DNA from: Ciona savignyi
Lineage: Eukaryota > Chordata > Ascidiacea > Phlebobranchia > Cionidae
Assembly: GCA_000149265.1 (NCBI GenBank)
Contig: CH003129.1
Location: forward strand, 184,825 to 248,824
Direction: 5' to 3'
Length of the DNA stretch: 64,000 bases
The number at the start of each line of letters is the position of its first letter. Position 1 is the first letter of the stretch. A program made the translations under genes and the position numbers. Shown here piece by piece: positions 34,020 through 43,885 of this stretch. The notes beneath the pieces are model-generated. The model was not told the DNA's origin. It worked only from the letters and a program-made list of their open reading frames with translations, and made no database searches.

Positions 34020-34965
34020 ATTTAGGCTCTTGTGGATAAAAATTACTTGTTTGGATGGTTAGCCAGTGTGGCATCAGAATGCCAACTAAAACGTGGTGGA
34101 TTCGAAACCTAACCACGAGTATAAACCCTAAATTTCTGGCATGGTGTACTGCCCGTGCCAAAGAGGGGTCTGTTGATTTTGGCAGATCTTTTGTTGAGAA
34201 TGCCTCCTAGAAGTGTTAGGAAATGGTGTTATGCACGGTTAAATTTGAGTTGATGTTGACCCTAGAAACGTTGAAGTCAGCCAAAAGAGTATTTCTGTTC
34301 TTAAAAAATAATTTGTAAATCATGCTTTCACATCATCGTATTATAATCTACGAATCAAATGCTAAACTTAACCAGGTGAAAAGGTTGCAATTATTTTACG
34401 TTAATATTTAACCTCAGAAATAACTGTAGGGAGCCATTGCAGGTCGCTGCCTATTTTGCTAGATTGTTCTTTGTGGGCATCCAGGTAAGCCGGTTACAAC
34501 ACCTGATGCGATCTGCGATTCCTTACGCGCTGTCTCGACCTTCAGAGGTGCGCTAATTAATTGAGGTTTTCTGCGTAAACATCTCCTGGACTTGACTACT
34601 CTCTTCTGTGGTTGGTCGATCAACGCCTCAGTAGTTTTATAACATCAATTGAATTGAGCAATTGAGACGATTAACTTAGTACCAATTACGAGTTAAATAG
34701 TTAGATGTTGCAACGATATAGATTCCAGATAAAATCTCAGTATCGACACAACAAGATGTTTCTTAATGCGTTAGGACTCTCTCTTAGGAGCTCTCCGTTA
34801 GGAGCCTTCCATCCTCTGGAGCCAAAATGAAATAAACTTATATAGACAAGATTATTCGACAGCTGCGGTAATAATAGTTCAGTGATGACGCGATGTCAGC
34901 GCAAATGTCGGCTGCGGCCATCATAAATCTTATGTAAACATATGAGGTCGCTACATACCCGTTTA
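34020..34965 (+). other. 3' flank with SINE-like piece and a dispersed repeat
   Basis: About 34055-34130 has a tRNA-like GATGGTTAGCC...GGATTCGAAACC. About 34740-34965 is a repeat of about 230 bp (TTTCTTAATGCGTTAGGA ... ATGTCAGCGCAAATG) found inverted at about 47935-48155. No coding signal in 33220-36039. Confidence 0.6.
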
Positions 34966-35191
34966 TAAAAACCACAATCTAAGATTGTTTTACATAACAC
35001 AAACAAGTAGCTTGATTTGATAAATCCCTTTTTGTAAACCAAAGAAAACGACCACCAAGTATTCTTCTAAGTACACAATGACTGGATAGGATATTCATGT
35101 TTATCGTCAGATTATTTTGCGACTAACTGGTCGGACTCTGGCTATCAGCTTAATCATAATTTTAACTTCAGCACTGACAAACAGCCTAACC

Positions 35192-35706
35192 CAGGGGTCT
35201 CAAACACGCGGCCCGCCGACCAATAATTTATGGCCCTCAAGCAACCTGACACATGTATACTAAATTGTCCTACAAATCTTATACCTTCATGTTAATAGTA
35301 CATGCCGAGTTGAAAAACACTTGAAAAACACTAGGGCCCATAGGGCCACAGGCCTAATGCAGCTAAAGCTTTATCAAGCCTATAAAGTGCGTGTATTCTA
35401 TACATACATGTATATGTATACTTACGTTAATCTGTAAGTGTAAGGTCCTGGCTATCTCAGCACAGTGCCTGGTTGTGTCTATTTATAGCGCAGACTCGGG
35501 CTTTGTCACAAACTTATTACGTAATAAGCTTCTCTTCATAATAATTTTTAAAAAACCTTATAAAGACTTTCATTATAAATTGCCTATCAACTTAAAATTG
35601 AAATAAACTTAAAAAAAGGGAATTTTAGGACCGAATTTTGTGTGGCCCCTGGATCGCCTATTTATCAAATATTGGCCCCTTTCTTGCCTTGAGTTTGAGA
35701 GCCCTG
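35192..35706. mobile_element. hAT-type MITE, 515 bp
   Basis: Starts CAGGGGTCTCAAACACGCGG and ends TGAGTTTGAGAGCCCTG, imperfect inverted ends of the common CAGGGGTCTCAAAC hAT type. The flanks (GCCTAACC, GGCTCTAACC) are similar but not an exact 8-bp duplication. Confidence 0.75.
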
Positions 35707-35794
35707 GGCTCTAACCTTTCTTTTATTGTGAAGTTTTTCTAATTTTCCTTTATTTGGTTTCGTCAAAAAAAAACAGTTGAACAGTTATTATATA

Positions 35795-35800
35795 TTTATT
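35795..35800 (-). terminator. Candidate poly(A) signal for pygopus
   Basis: TTTATT on plus (AATAAA on minus), about 240 bases past the pygopus stop codon. Confidence 0.5.
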
Positions 35801-36039
35801 CCACTGGAATAATTATTTCATTAGCAACTAGTTAATCGTAAAAATAATAAAAAATCTATACAAGTGAAACTGACACACAATGTGGGCAATCTACAGCTGT
35901 CTTCATGTCAGGAAATATCAATATTGTGTTGGGAAAAAGTCAATTCTGATAAAAGTGATGTTTTAATACTTTAGTCTTTTAAAATGAGGTATAAAATCAC
36001 TGCATGGGACACTAGTGAATGCGGCATGAATAAAATTCT

Positions 36040-37107
36040 TTAAGCAGAGCCGGTAAGGTGGTTATCCAACCTTGTTCGTACCGAGTGTATTTCTTTAGTT
36101 TTCAAGCAGTTATCACAAGCCCATAACGCAAGTTCCTCAGACCTTAGGTAGCTGCATGCGCTCTCGGTAAGCCCCACGCAGGTCCTGTGAAACCATTTGC
36201 TGCAGCTAGCAAGACATCTGATGACGTCGTCGCTTGGCTGGATGTCGGCAAAACAAATACAGCACGTCTGGGGCAGGATGGGTGGGATAGAATGCGGGGG
36301 GATGTGCTCGATGTTCGAACGCTCTTCGGCGGCTTTTTTCTCCTGCGACTTCTTCTCGGATTTTTTGCGGGACTTCGCGCTCGGTTCAGAGGACTTGGGT
36401 GATTTAGAGTCGGAATTTTTAGCAGAGCTTGCAGAGTTTTTGCGTGTTGATGTCGTTGTGGGTGATGGGATTTGTGAAGGCGGGCGAGTCAGTGCTTTCA
36501 TTTGGCCGGTGTTTTGTAGCATGTGGCCTTGGTTCCCACTTGATACCATGTGGTTTGGACCAACATTTTGCATGTCACCCATTTCTGGTGCACCTGGTGA
36601 CCCAAGTGGACCCATGCCGGGTCGTACTGGTCCCATCGGCATTCTGGATGATCCACGGAACTGTGGACTGTGGCCTGGATAGTGGGGGCGGTTAATGTTA
36701 TACCCATTATGACCAACCGGCATGTTTGGATGGTACCCAGGATGTGTGGGAATTCCCCCTGGACCCCCATGAATATGTGGGTTCCACCCAGGGCCATTGT
36801 ACGGGGGTCGCATTCCCCTGATCTCACTTCTTCCAACCCACCCTGGAAAACCGGGGTTCATTGTATTGTTAGGTGCCTGGAGTCTCACCATTTGCGGTCC
36901 CGAATACCCATGCATTGGGCTTATTTTCATCTGGTTTTGAAGTGGGGGGTCATCAAATGGATTTGAGGCTACAAGGTGAGTTGCAACTGGGTTCGGTGGC
37001 GGAACGATGTCATTCGAACCACTAGGTGATGTGGTGGCCGCCTCTTTTGAAGCCGAAGACGCTTTTCTCGACTTTTTAGTTTCCCCGCCATCACGTTTCT
37101 TCGGCAT
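36040..37107 (-). CDS. PYGO: Pygopus, PHD-finger Wnt/beta-catenin co-activator
   Basis: Intact 355-residue single-exon frame. Residues 2-16 are a basic nuclear-localisation-like stretch (PKKRDGG-ETKKSRK). An NPF motif is at residues 49-51 (ASNPFDDPP), as in the N-terminal homology domain of all Pygo proteins. The middle is Pro/Gly/Met-rich and disordered, then Ser/Lys-rich. Residues about 282-334 are a PHD finger (CCICFADIQ, then Cys/Cys, WFHRTC, WACDNC) with the Cys4-His-Cys3 pattern visible. Family knowledge: the PHD finger binds methylated histone H3 tail and BCL9/Legless HD1, and the NPF region aids transcription in the nucleus. The length is close to vertebrate PYGO1/2 (about 400) and far shorter than fly Pygo. 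The start ATG is at 37107; no convincing upstream splice acceptor was found. Confidence 0.96.
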   Translation of the reverse strand: MPKKRDGGETKKSRKASSASKEAATTSPSGSNDIVPPPNPVATHLVASNPFDDPPLQNQMKISPMHGYSGPQMVRLQAPNNTMNPGFPGWVGRSEIRGMRPPYNGPGWNPHIHGGPGGIPTHPGYHPNMPVGHNGYNINRPHYPGHSPQFRGSSRMPMGPVRPGMGPLGSPGAPEMGDMQNVGPNHMVSSGNQGHMLQNTGQMKALTRPPSQIPSPTTTSTRKNSASSAKNSDSKSPKSSEPSAKSRKKSEKKSQEKKAAEERSNIEHIPPHSIPPILPQTCCICFADIQPSDDVIRCLASCSKWFHRTCVGLTESACSYLRSEELALWACDNCLKTKEIHSVRTRLDNHLTGSA

Positions 37108-37739
37108 TACAGTGAAATTAACTCACGCAAGAACAAAACTGGTTCTACATAAGTCAGCCTACTTATAAACGCACGATGCATTTATTTTAAAACTAACAAC
37201 CTGCAGATCAATACATATTTGTTGAATTTAAAAGTGTTGAAAGTATAAAGTCCTTACTAAACCAGTGGAGTTTCGTACCATAAATGCGATTTTACTAAAC
37301 AGATCCAACAATAAAAAGTAAGTAAATAAACCAGCATAATGAATCTAAACACATACGCTACCACTACAGCACAGCATTTTCGTTTGCAAATTTTGTCAAA
37401 TGTGAGCACTTTAACCCGAGTGGTAATTATAGATTGTGGAAATGTAACAAGATACATTTCCACACAATCTGTTAAGTTTTTATGAAGTCGTTTATTAAAA
37501 AACACTTGTAGAATTTTTTGGATTTTAATTACATAAATTTTTCAATTTCTCATTCTCAGTTTAAATAATCTTAAAAAAATAACCCTGGATATCTAAATTT
37601 TACATTCGAATATTACAAGTAAATTATCTCGGGTTAAAGTCATTGCAAAAAAAACTTTTATTTTCACTTTCTTATAGATATTTTATTTCCATGATGGGGA
37701 AAACGCAGGAGAGCCGTTCATCATCAACAACGGTGCGAG
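37108..37739. other. Pygopus 5' flank
   Basis: AT-rich sequence between the pygopus start and the transposon boundary. I see no TATA box or other element I can defend. Confidence 0.5.
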
Positions 37740-37990
37740 CCACTTCGACTAGTCACGTCGGTCGTCAGGCGTCGGTGACGCCTTTAGTGTAATGTTGAAG
37801 CGAGACGTCAGCAACCGAAGCGTCAGGCTGGCGAACCCGTCAGCAACCAAGCGTCAGGCTGGCGAACTCGTCAGCAACCAAGCGTCAGGCTGGCGAACTC
37901 GTCAGCAACCAAGCGTCAGGCTGGCGAACTCGTCAGCAACCGAAGCGTCAGGCTGGCGAACCCGTCAGCAACCGAAGCGTCAGTGCTAGT
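37740..37990. repeat. Left TIR with about 32-bp subterminal repeats
   Basis: Outer part matches the right end inverted; inner part holds five copies of a 32-33-bp unit containing CGTCAGCAACCGAAG and CGTCAGGCTGGCGAAC. The open frame at 37792-37989 is only these repeats. Confidence 0.9.
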
Positions 37991-38253
37991 TAAGAGTGAC
38001 AGAGATTTGAAATAGTAATAGATTGAGCCCGGAAAGTTAAAAAGTTAGACTATTCTGTATCATTACTACAACACTATTTTCGAATCCTATTCTTGAATAG
38101 TTTTTATTAATGTTTACCTCATCAGTTTGTTGTAGTTAAATTCACGATCCTGAGAGATTCGAATCCGAAATAATTGTATTTTTGTGTGTGTAAGTGAGCG
38201 GTTCCATACAATACCGAGAAGACAACACTAAGAATGTACATCATGAACTTTAA

Positions 38254-38409
38254 ACTTCTTGTTCGCAAATCAAAAACAAATGGAAGAAACTCAAGGAAAC
38301 GTATCATGAATTCTGTGGCGGATTAAACAAATCTGGTGCAGCATCCCAAAAAGCTCTAGCTTGGCCATTTTTTGATGCAATGAACCGGATATTTGCATCA
38401 AGAAGCGTG
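38254..38409 (+). CDS. Myb/SANT-like domain exon of the transposon
   Basis: Reads IKNKWKKLKETYHEF, then LNKSGAASQK, then PFFDAMNRIFASRSV to a GTAGGT donor. This is the second half of a Myb/SANT-like (MADF/PIF2-type) DNA-binding domain: K-W-K-x-L-K-x-x-Y, FFDAM, and R-S-V where many have RPSV. The first helix (W-x-x-E region) is not visible upstream; a TAA lies in frame at 38251, so the N-terminal exon is missing or unrecognised. Confidence 0.7.
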
Positions 38410-38713
38410 GTAGGTAGTTTTATCAACTATGGTACCAGGGTACTGTTTTAGTCCAGCAATTTAAAATACAGCAACATGTACTTATGGCTTACAGCTATTT
38501 GGTAAGGGTATTGTATGACTACCCTGATGCGACACATTTTCAGGTTCTTTTTCCGAGACTGTAAAAACTGTTTGGATGTTGGAAAAAGTGCTGGAAATTG
38601 TGCCATGTTTTTTAGAATATTGAAAAAGTGCCTGCATTTCTTACCATTAAATATTGTTACTTCTTTAATAGTACTGTAAAAGATTAACAGTTTGCACAAA
38701 TTTAATTTTCTAG

Positions 38714-38863
38714 GCATGTGCGAGTGGAGGTGTTGAATATATCTCCATGGATTCTGAACCTTTAACTGCAGCCACTGAACAATTTTTTAGCAGTGAACCC
38801 CCATTACCACCGGTGAATGAAGATGAGGGCTGGCACATCAGAAATGACCAAACTTACCAATGA
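38714..38863 (+). CDS. Second exon of the Myb/SANT-like protein
   Basis: Follows TTTTCTAG, joins in phase 0, and reads ACASGGVEYISMDSEPL, then PPLPPVNEDEGWHIRNDQ, ending TGA at 38861-38863. The stop is 1 bp before the 5-bp target duplication of the LTR element, so the original 3' continuation was cut off or altered by the insertion. Phase-compatible exons beyond it (43886-43957, 44086-44169) suggest the ancestral message continued. Confidence 0.55.
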   Translation, partial: ACASGGVEYISMDSEPLTAATEQFFSSEPPLPPVNEDEGWHIRNDQTYQ

Positions 38864-38869
38864 TATATT

Positions 38870-39471
38870 TGTTACGGTTATTAATCCCAAAATTGTTGTA
38901 TACGATTTCTATTATTTACATTGTTATCAAAACCATCATGCGTAACGGGCAAAACCACCATGCGTTACGGATTGCGACATTTCTTTGTCTAAGTGCCATG
39001 CCAAGTTAGATCAGCCATGTTTGTGTACGATGTGTACGCCAGTTTTCCAAATTGTTTAGTGTAGCTTGTGTTGTGGCTGCAGTATATGTTATGCTGATAT
39101 TGTAGCAGTAATATTTCACCTAGCTTAATTGCAATACTTCAATGTTTAAATCTAGCTATTGTGTAGCATTTGCAATTGTGAAAGTGTTTAAGTTACTATA
39201 TGTGTTATGCTAAACTGCCTCTATTTGAATTGCTAACTGTGTATTCTATTTGTATAAGGTTGATCGAATCGTGGTTGAACACCTCAGAAATTTAGTCGTT
39301 TAGTCGCTACTGTTCATTTCATATACGTCACTGCACCGGAACTGTATAATACACTTTTCTGCAACTATAGTGATGTGTTTGATGGGCAGTCACTTAATCG
39401 CTGACAAGACTACCGATTTGATTGACATACCACGACCATAGGGTCACGTAGGATACGGTTTAAATTCTACA
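38870..39471 (+). repeat. 5' LTR
   Basis: TG...CA ended. It contains two copies of a 22-bp unit (CAAAACCATCATGCGTAACG then a variant with CACC and TTACG) where the 3' LTR has one. No TATA box position could be settled. Sequence after the LTR does not show an obvious tRNA-complementary primer site. Confidence 0.95.
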
Positions 39472-39564
39472 TTGATTTCTGAGAGCTTCAACTTTGTCAA
39501 GTTGGATACTTACTTACAACAAGAGTAGGTCGGACATTTTTTATTTTTGGAACATTGACTGAAG

Positions 39565-41043
39565 ATGAGTTGTTTGGACTCAGTTGATAAAAAATGTCAG
39601 ATCTACATACGAGACAACAAAGGAGCTCCTGTCGCTCCATCTTTCCGTCACACTTCCAGGAGTTCCATTAGTTCTGCCCGTCTATATGCTAGCATGAAGC
39701 GAGTACAGCTTCAACAAGCGGAGCATGAGGCTTCGCTTCGCCTTAAGCAATTGGAAAATCAGGCCAGGAGAGAACTGCTCCAAATAGAGCATGAATATGA
39801 GCGGGAGCGTGAACGTGCGCGTAAACGTGCGCGGGAGCTTGAACGTGAACATGAGCGTGAGCGTGAACGTGCGCGTGAACGTGCGCGTGAACGTGAACGT
39901 GAGCGACAAAAACAAGAAGTTCAAAGAAAGAAGACAGCGTTGCGGGAGTTTGCGGTGAAAACACAACCTCTTAGTTTTCAGTCGCCCCCGTTTCACCTGC
40001 CACAAGAGGATCACACCAATGATTCCAAAGTCCAGGATCTATTCCTAAATGATCGTGAGGACCTAGTTCCAACACCGGGGCCGGTGATGCGTCACCGACC
40101 TACCCCACACCCAGTGGGGCCAGTGTCGACATCTAGAGCGCCATTGCCAGAAATTGAGCCACTGCGACCTGCCACCGAGTCGGGTTCAGTGGTCAAGGAG
40201 GAAAGGGATCAGCCAAATGTAGTTCGTGCCAGCCACACTACTTCTCATGAGGAGAATCGGTTTAACTTTCTTCCACTCTGCAGTGACCCAACGATGCCGA
40301 AATTGGAACTAGCTAGCTTTAGTGGGGATGTCCTGGAGTACCAATCATTTCGTGATGACTTCAACAGATTTATTGGTTCTCGGACCCTTGAGGACGCAAT
40401 CAAACTGCGACACCTTCTGAAACTGTGTGAAGGAAACGCTTTTCAGACTATCAAAGGTTGTAAACATTATGATGACCATGCTGTAGGATACAGAAAAGCA
40501 TGGGAACGCTTGGACCACAAGTACGGTGAGAGAACCACCCTGGTGCAGAGTCACCTAAAGAAAATCACTGAGGGACCACATATACACCCAACGGATACTG
40601 ATGAACTGTATCATTTGGCGGATGAGATGTTTTACTGCTACAGACTCCTGACCAAATGGGGGTACCAGAATGATGTCAACAGCCAACAGAACTTGGGAAA
40701 GATATTTGTGCGCCTCCCTAAGGAAGCTCAACTGGAGTTTAAAAGCCTGCCTATCGAGAAGAGATCGTTCTCTGAGTTGATAGAAGTTGTGGAAAAGGCT
40801 GCACGAGAGTCGAGGGACTTTCTTAGCGACCTCTATCATGAGGAACCTGCTATACCAAGGAAGGGTTTAGCAGATAAAATCAAGGTTGCAAATAAGCAAT
40901 CAAGGCAATTCACAGCGGCGCAGAAGTCAAAGGGTGAACCCACATCACCCACTGCGGACCATAAGGTGGCAACCGACTGTCCATTCTGCAGTGTGCTCAT
41001 CCGCTGTGGAGCTGCAACAAGTTCTTGGATAAGTCCATTTTAG
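39565..41043 (+). CDS. BEL/Pao gag-like polyprotein
   Basis: 492 residues. Residues about 40-140 form a highly charged Arg/Glu/Lys coiled coil encoded by a GTGAACGTGCGC-type hexamer repeat. Residues about 240-430 (from KLELASFSGD, with WERLDHKYGE and LPKEAQLEF) match the gag-like domain of Pao/BEL elements. It ends shortly after the first zinc-binding CPFC motif, where the frame breaks; the following zinc-knuckle residues continue in the next frame. Particle-forming role by family knowledge. Confidence 0.9.
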   Translation: MSCLDSVDKKCQIYIRDNKGAPVAPSFRHTSRSSISSARLYASMKRVQLQQAEHEASLRLKQLENQARRELLQIEHEYERERERARKRARELEREHERERERARERARERERERQKQEVQRKKTALREFAVKTQPLSFQSPPFHLPQEDHTNDSKVQDLFLNDREDLVPTPGPVMRHRPTPHPVGPVSTSRAPLPEIEPLRPATESGSVVKEERDQPNVVRASHTTSHEENRFNFLPLCSDPTMPKLELASFSGDVLEYQSFRDDFNRFIGSRTLEDAIKLRHLLKLCEGNAFQTIKGCKHYDDHAVGYRKAWERLDHKYGERTTLVQSHLKKITEGPHIHPTDTDELYHLADEMFYCYRLLTKWGYQNDVNSQQNLGKIFVRLPKEAQLEFKSLPIEKRSFSELIEVVEKAARESRDFLSDLYHEEPAIPRKGLADKIKVANKQSRQFTAAQKSKGEPTSPTADHKVATDCPFCSVLIRCGAATSSWISPF

Positions 41044-42710
41044 AGCGACTTAGGTTTGCGAATGCAAAGAAGCTCTGTTTTAATTGCTTACGCACAGGCC
41101 ACCCGACTCCGGCCTGTGAATCGGGGTGGATGTGCCAAAAATGTCATCACAAACACCACACTGTGCTGCACATCGGCAAGGAAACGGACAAGCCATCTGT
41201 CAAGCCTCGTAGCAATGCAGAAGATGAAAAGGCTGTAAATTGCTGCAACAAAACTGTCCAAGCACAGAAATATGCTCCTGTCAAGGTGTGGGGCAACACC
41301 GCAGCCAAGTGTGTGGAAACATATGCATTCCTCGACGATGGATCCGACACCAGCCTGTGCACGGCTGACTTGGTCAGAAAACTGGGGTTGAAGGAAACAA
41401 ATGGACGCGTCGCCCTTTATACAACCAACTCTGTCAAGAACCACACACGGCGGGTCGACTCCTTACATGTGCAGGGGCTAGAGGAACCTGAATCGTTCGA
41501 CCTGCATGGTGTCCTTGTTCTGGAGGACATGATTGATATCAGCGATAGGCCTAGCATACCGACAGAAGAAGTGGCAAGTCTTTACCCACATTTGAAGGAC
41601 TTGAAGTTTCCTAAGTTGAACCATACCAAGGTGGAGCTTCTGTTGGGGAACAATGTACACGAGGCATTCAGGCTAATTGAGCAACGCTGTGGCGAACCCG
41701 GTGAGCCATTCGGACTCCACACAGCGTTGGGTTGGACACTGTTCGGCTCAGATTACTCTTCGACAACGGAGCAAACTGAGCGCAGTGTGCATCTGCATTT
41801 CATGCACCAAAGGGAGCCTGTAATTGACTCGTGCAAACAGATGCTGGACTTCTTCGCTGGAGATTTCGATGACTTGGCCAAGCCTCAGAAGAGTGAATGG
41901 TCAATTGAGGATAAGCAAGCCATGGTGATTATGGACAAGACAGTAAAGAAGATCAACGGTCATTATCAGATTGACCTCCCATGGAAGCATGGTCCAGGCA
42001 ACAGAAAGATGGCTGTACGAAGACTCCAGTCTCTCAAACGACGTCTGGAGGGGAACCCTGACCTGTTCAAAAGGTATAGAGAGAAGATTAAGGACTATTT
42101 AACTCAGGGGCATGCAAGTATCGTACCACCCGGAGAGTGTGTACTGACTGCCTGGGACCCTGGCGGCGTCTGGGATCGTATGATCCAATCGGTCCGGAAG
42201 TTCATGCGTACTCTCATCGGAGAAAGGATGTTGGATGACTTCGGCCTGCTCACACTGCTGGCTGAGGTTGAAAGGATCCTGAATGATCGACCAATTACAC
42301 CTGCAAGCGATGATCCCAGAGACTTGTGCACATTGACACATAGCATGCTGCTGACAGGTGCACTGGGTGACTCGTTCCCACTAGATGAGTTCACTAAGGC
42401 AGATGGCTACCGAAAGTCATGGCGCCTTACTCGGCTGCTTGCGGACCAGTTCTGGAACCACTGGCTGCTGAAATACCTGCCACTACTGCAGCAGAGACAG
42501 AAATGGCTGCGGCGGGTCAAAAACTTTGCAATAGGAGACATTGTTCTCATTGTGGATGAGACCATGAAACGCGGACATTGGCCGAAGGGAATCATCGAAC
42601 ATTGCGAGTACGATAAGAATGGGATGGTGAGACGCGTACGAGTGCGGACTGCGACATCTACATCGGAACGGAACATTCGTAATTTGTGCCTACTAGAGGC
42701 ACACCCATGA
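40998..42710 (+). CDS. BEL/Pao protease plus integrase tail, RT/RH deleted
   Basis: Frame overlaps the gag end in the -1 frame, without its own ATG at the start of similarity (HPLWSC). A CCHC knuckle (CFNCLRTGHPTPAC), a Cys/His cluster (CQKCHHKHH), and a retropepsin-like FLDDGSDTSLC motif followed by the Pao-specific region (LLLGNNVHEAF, LGWTLFG) are visible. Just after GHASIVPP and TAW, about 42155, the sequence jumps to GGVWDRMIQSVRK, which is the end of the integrase core, and runs through its C-terminal domain (FAIGDIVLIVDE) to TGA. The frame is kept across the deletion. Confidence 0.88.
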   Translation, partial: HPLWSCNKFLDKSILERLRFANAKKLCFNCLRTGHPTPACESGWMCQKCHHKHHTVLHIGKETDKPSVKPRSNAEDEKAVNCCNKTVQAQKYAPVKVWGNTAAKCVETYAFLDDGSDTSLCTADLVRKLGLKETNGRVALYTTNSVKNHTRRVDSLHVQGLEEPESFDLHGVLVLEDMIDISDRPSIPTEEVASLYPHLKDLKFPKLNHTKVELLLGNNVHEAFRLIEQRCGEPGEPFGLHTALGWTLFGSDYSSTTEQTERSVHLHFMHQREPVIDSCKQMLDFFAGDFDDLAKPQKSEWSIEDKQAMVIMDKTVKKINGHYQIDLPWKHGPGNRKMAVRRLQSLKRRLEGNPDLFKRYREKIKDYLTQGHASIVPPGECVLTAWDPGGVWDRMIQSVRKFMRTLIGERMLDDFGLLTLLAEVERILNDRPITPASDDPRDLCTLTHSMLLTGALGDSFPLDEFTKADGYRKSWRLTRLLADQFWNHWLLKYLPLLQQRQKWLRRVKNFAIGDIVLIVDETMKRGHWPKGIIEHCEYDKNGMVRRVRVRTATSTSERNIRNLCLLEAHP

Positions 42711-43195
42711 TCCTGTACCTAATGCCCTTCTTTGAGTTTTTGAGTCTGTAGGCCTCATAAAGGAACACACAACCTTCCTTCCTTTCCGGCATGGTTTCTC
42801 CCATGCAGTGTGCACCTACATTGCTTTGTAGATATGCGTTATTATTGTCGTTTTCTTTATTTCATGTATAACCCCAGCGGTGATAGATTCTGGTTAACGT
42901 ACTATGTAGAGCAATTACACTGTACCGGTTTATACAACCCTTCTTGCCAATTTGTTATTGTGTGCTACTTCATACACTTCAGCGTTCTGTGTAACCAAAC
43001 AAAGTTCATTACTGTCAGTGCTATTGCTTGCCTTATTGCTGCTTACATTGCCGAATAGCCCGATGTATTCACTCATTCAGTGTTCATGTCACTTTCGTTG
43101 TGTTTGCTTGCCTAGTTGTGCATTTACGGTATTCTGTGTTCATAATAACCGTTTGTTTAAAATGACTTTGTTGACTCTTGTCATTGGGGCCGGTA

Positions 43196-43775
43196 TGTTA
43201 CGGTTATTAATCCCAAAATTGTTGTATACGATTTCTATTATTTACATTGTTATCAAAACCATCATGCGTAACGGATTGCGACATTTCTTTGTCTAAGTGC
43301 CATGCCAAGTTAGATCAGCCATGTTTGTGTACGATGTGTACGCCAGTTTTCCAAATTGTTTAGTGTAGCTTGTGTTGTGGCTGCAGTATATGTTATGCTG
43401 ATATTGTAGCAGTAATATTTCACCTAGCTTAATTGCAATACTTCAATGTTTAAATCTAGCTATTGTGTAGCATTTGCAATTGTGAAAGTGTTTAAGTTAC
43501 TATATGTGTTATGCTAAACTGCCTCTATTTGAATTGCTAACTGTGTATTCTATTTGTATAAGGTTGATCGAATCGTGGTTGAACACCTCAGAAATTTAGT
43601 CGTTTAGTCGCTACTGTTCATTTCATATACGTCACTGCACCGGAACTGTATAATACACTTTTCTGCAACTATAGTGATGTGTTTGATGGGCAGTCACTTA
43701 ATCGCTGACAAGACTACCGATTTGATTGACATACCACGACCATAGGGTCACGTAGGATACGGTTTAAATTCTACA
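43196..43775 (+). repeat. 3' LTR
   Basis: 580 bp, preceded by a weak purine tract (GGGGCCGG). It matches the 5' LTR throughout apart from the 22-bp unit. The 82-114-residue frames just upstream (42810-43296) do not look like an envelope. Confidence 0.95.
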
Positions 43776-43885
43776 ATATTTATTTTAGAATCCATTGGTA
43801 AGTTTTATTCACTCCTATTATATTTATTTACTACCTACCCGTATATTATCTAGTGTTTTGAATATGTAAGTATTTATAAATTTAG

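Larger units (their letters stand above)
38870..43775 (+). mobile_element. BEL/Pao LTR retrotransposon, internally deleted
   Basis: 602-bp and 580-bp LTRs (TGTTACGG...CTACA) flanked by the 5-bp duplication ATATT (38865-38869, 43776-43780). Inside are a gag frame and a second frame with zinc knuckles, an aspartic protease region and the C-terminal part of integrase. Reverse transcriptase, RNase H and the integrase core up to the last acidic residue are absent. LTRs are identical by eye except one 22-bp repeat-number difference, so the insertion is recent. Confidence 0.95.

Noticed and set aside
36187-36966. Plus-strand frames opposite pygopus
   Set aside because: Antisense shadows of an intact, well-conserved coding frame.
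39682-40014. Minus-strand Phe/Thr and Val/His repeat frames
   Set aside because: Antisense reading of the Arg/Glu-rich coiled-coil repeat in the BEL/Pao gag frame.
42810-43296. Possible third (envelope-like) frame in the BEL/Pao element
   Set aside because: Only short overlapping frames, no signal peptide plus transmembrane arrangement that I could defend.
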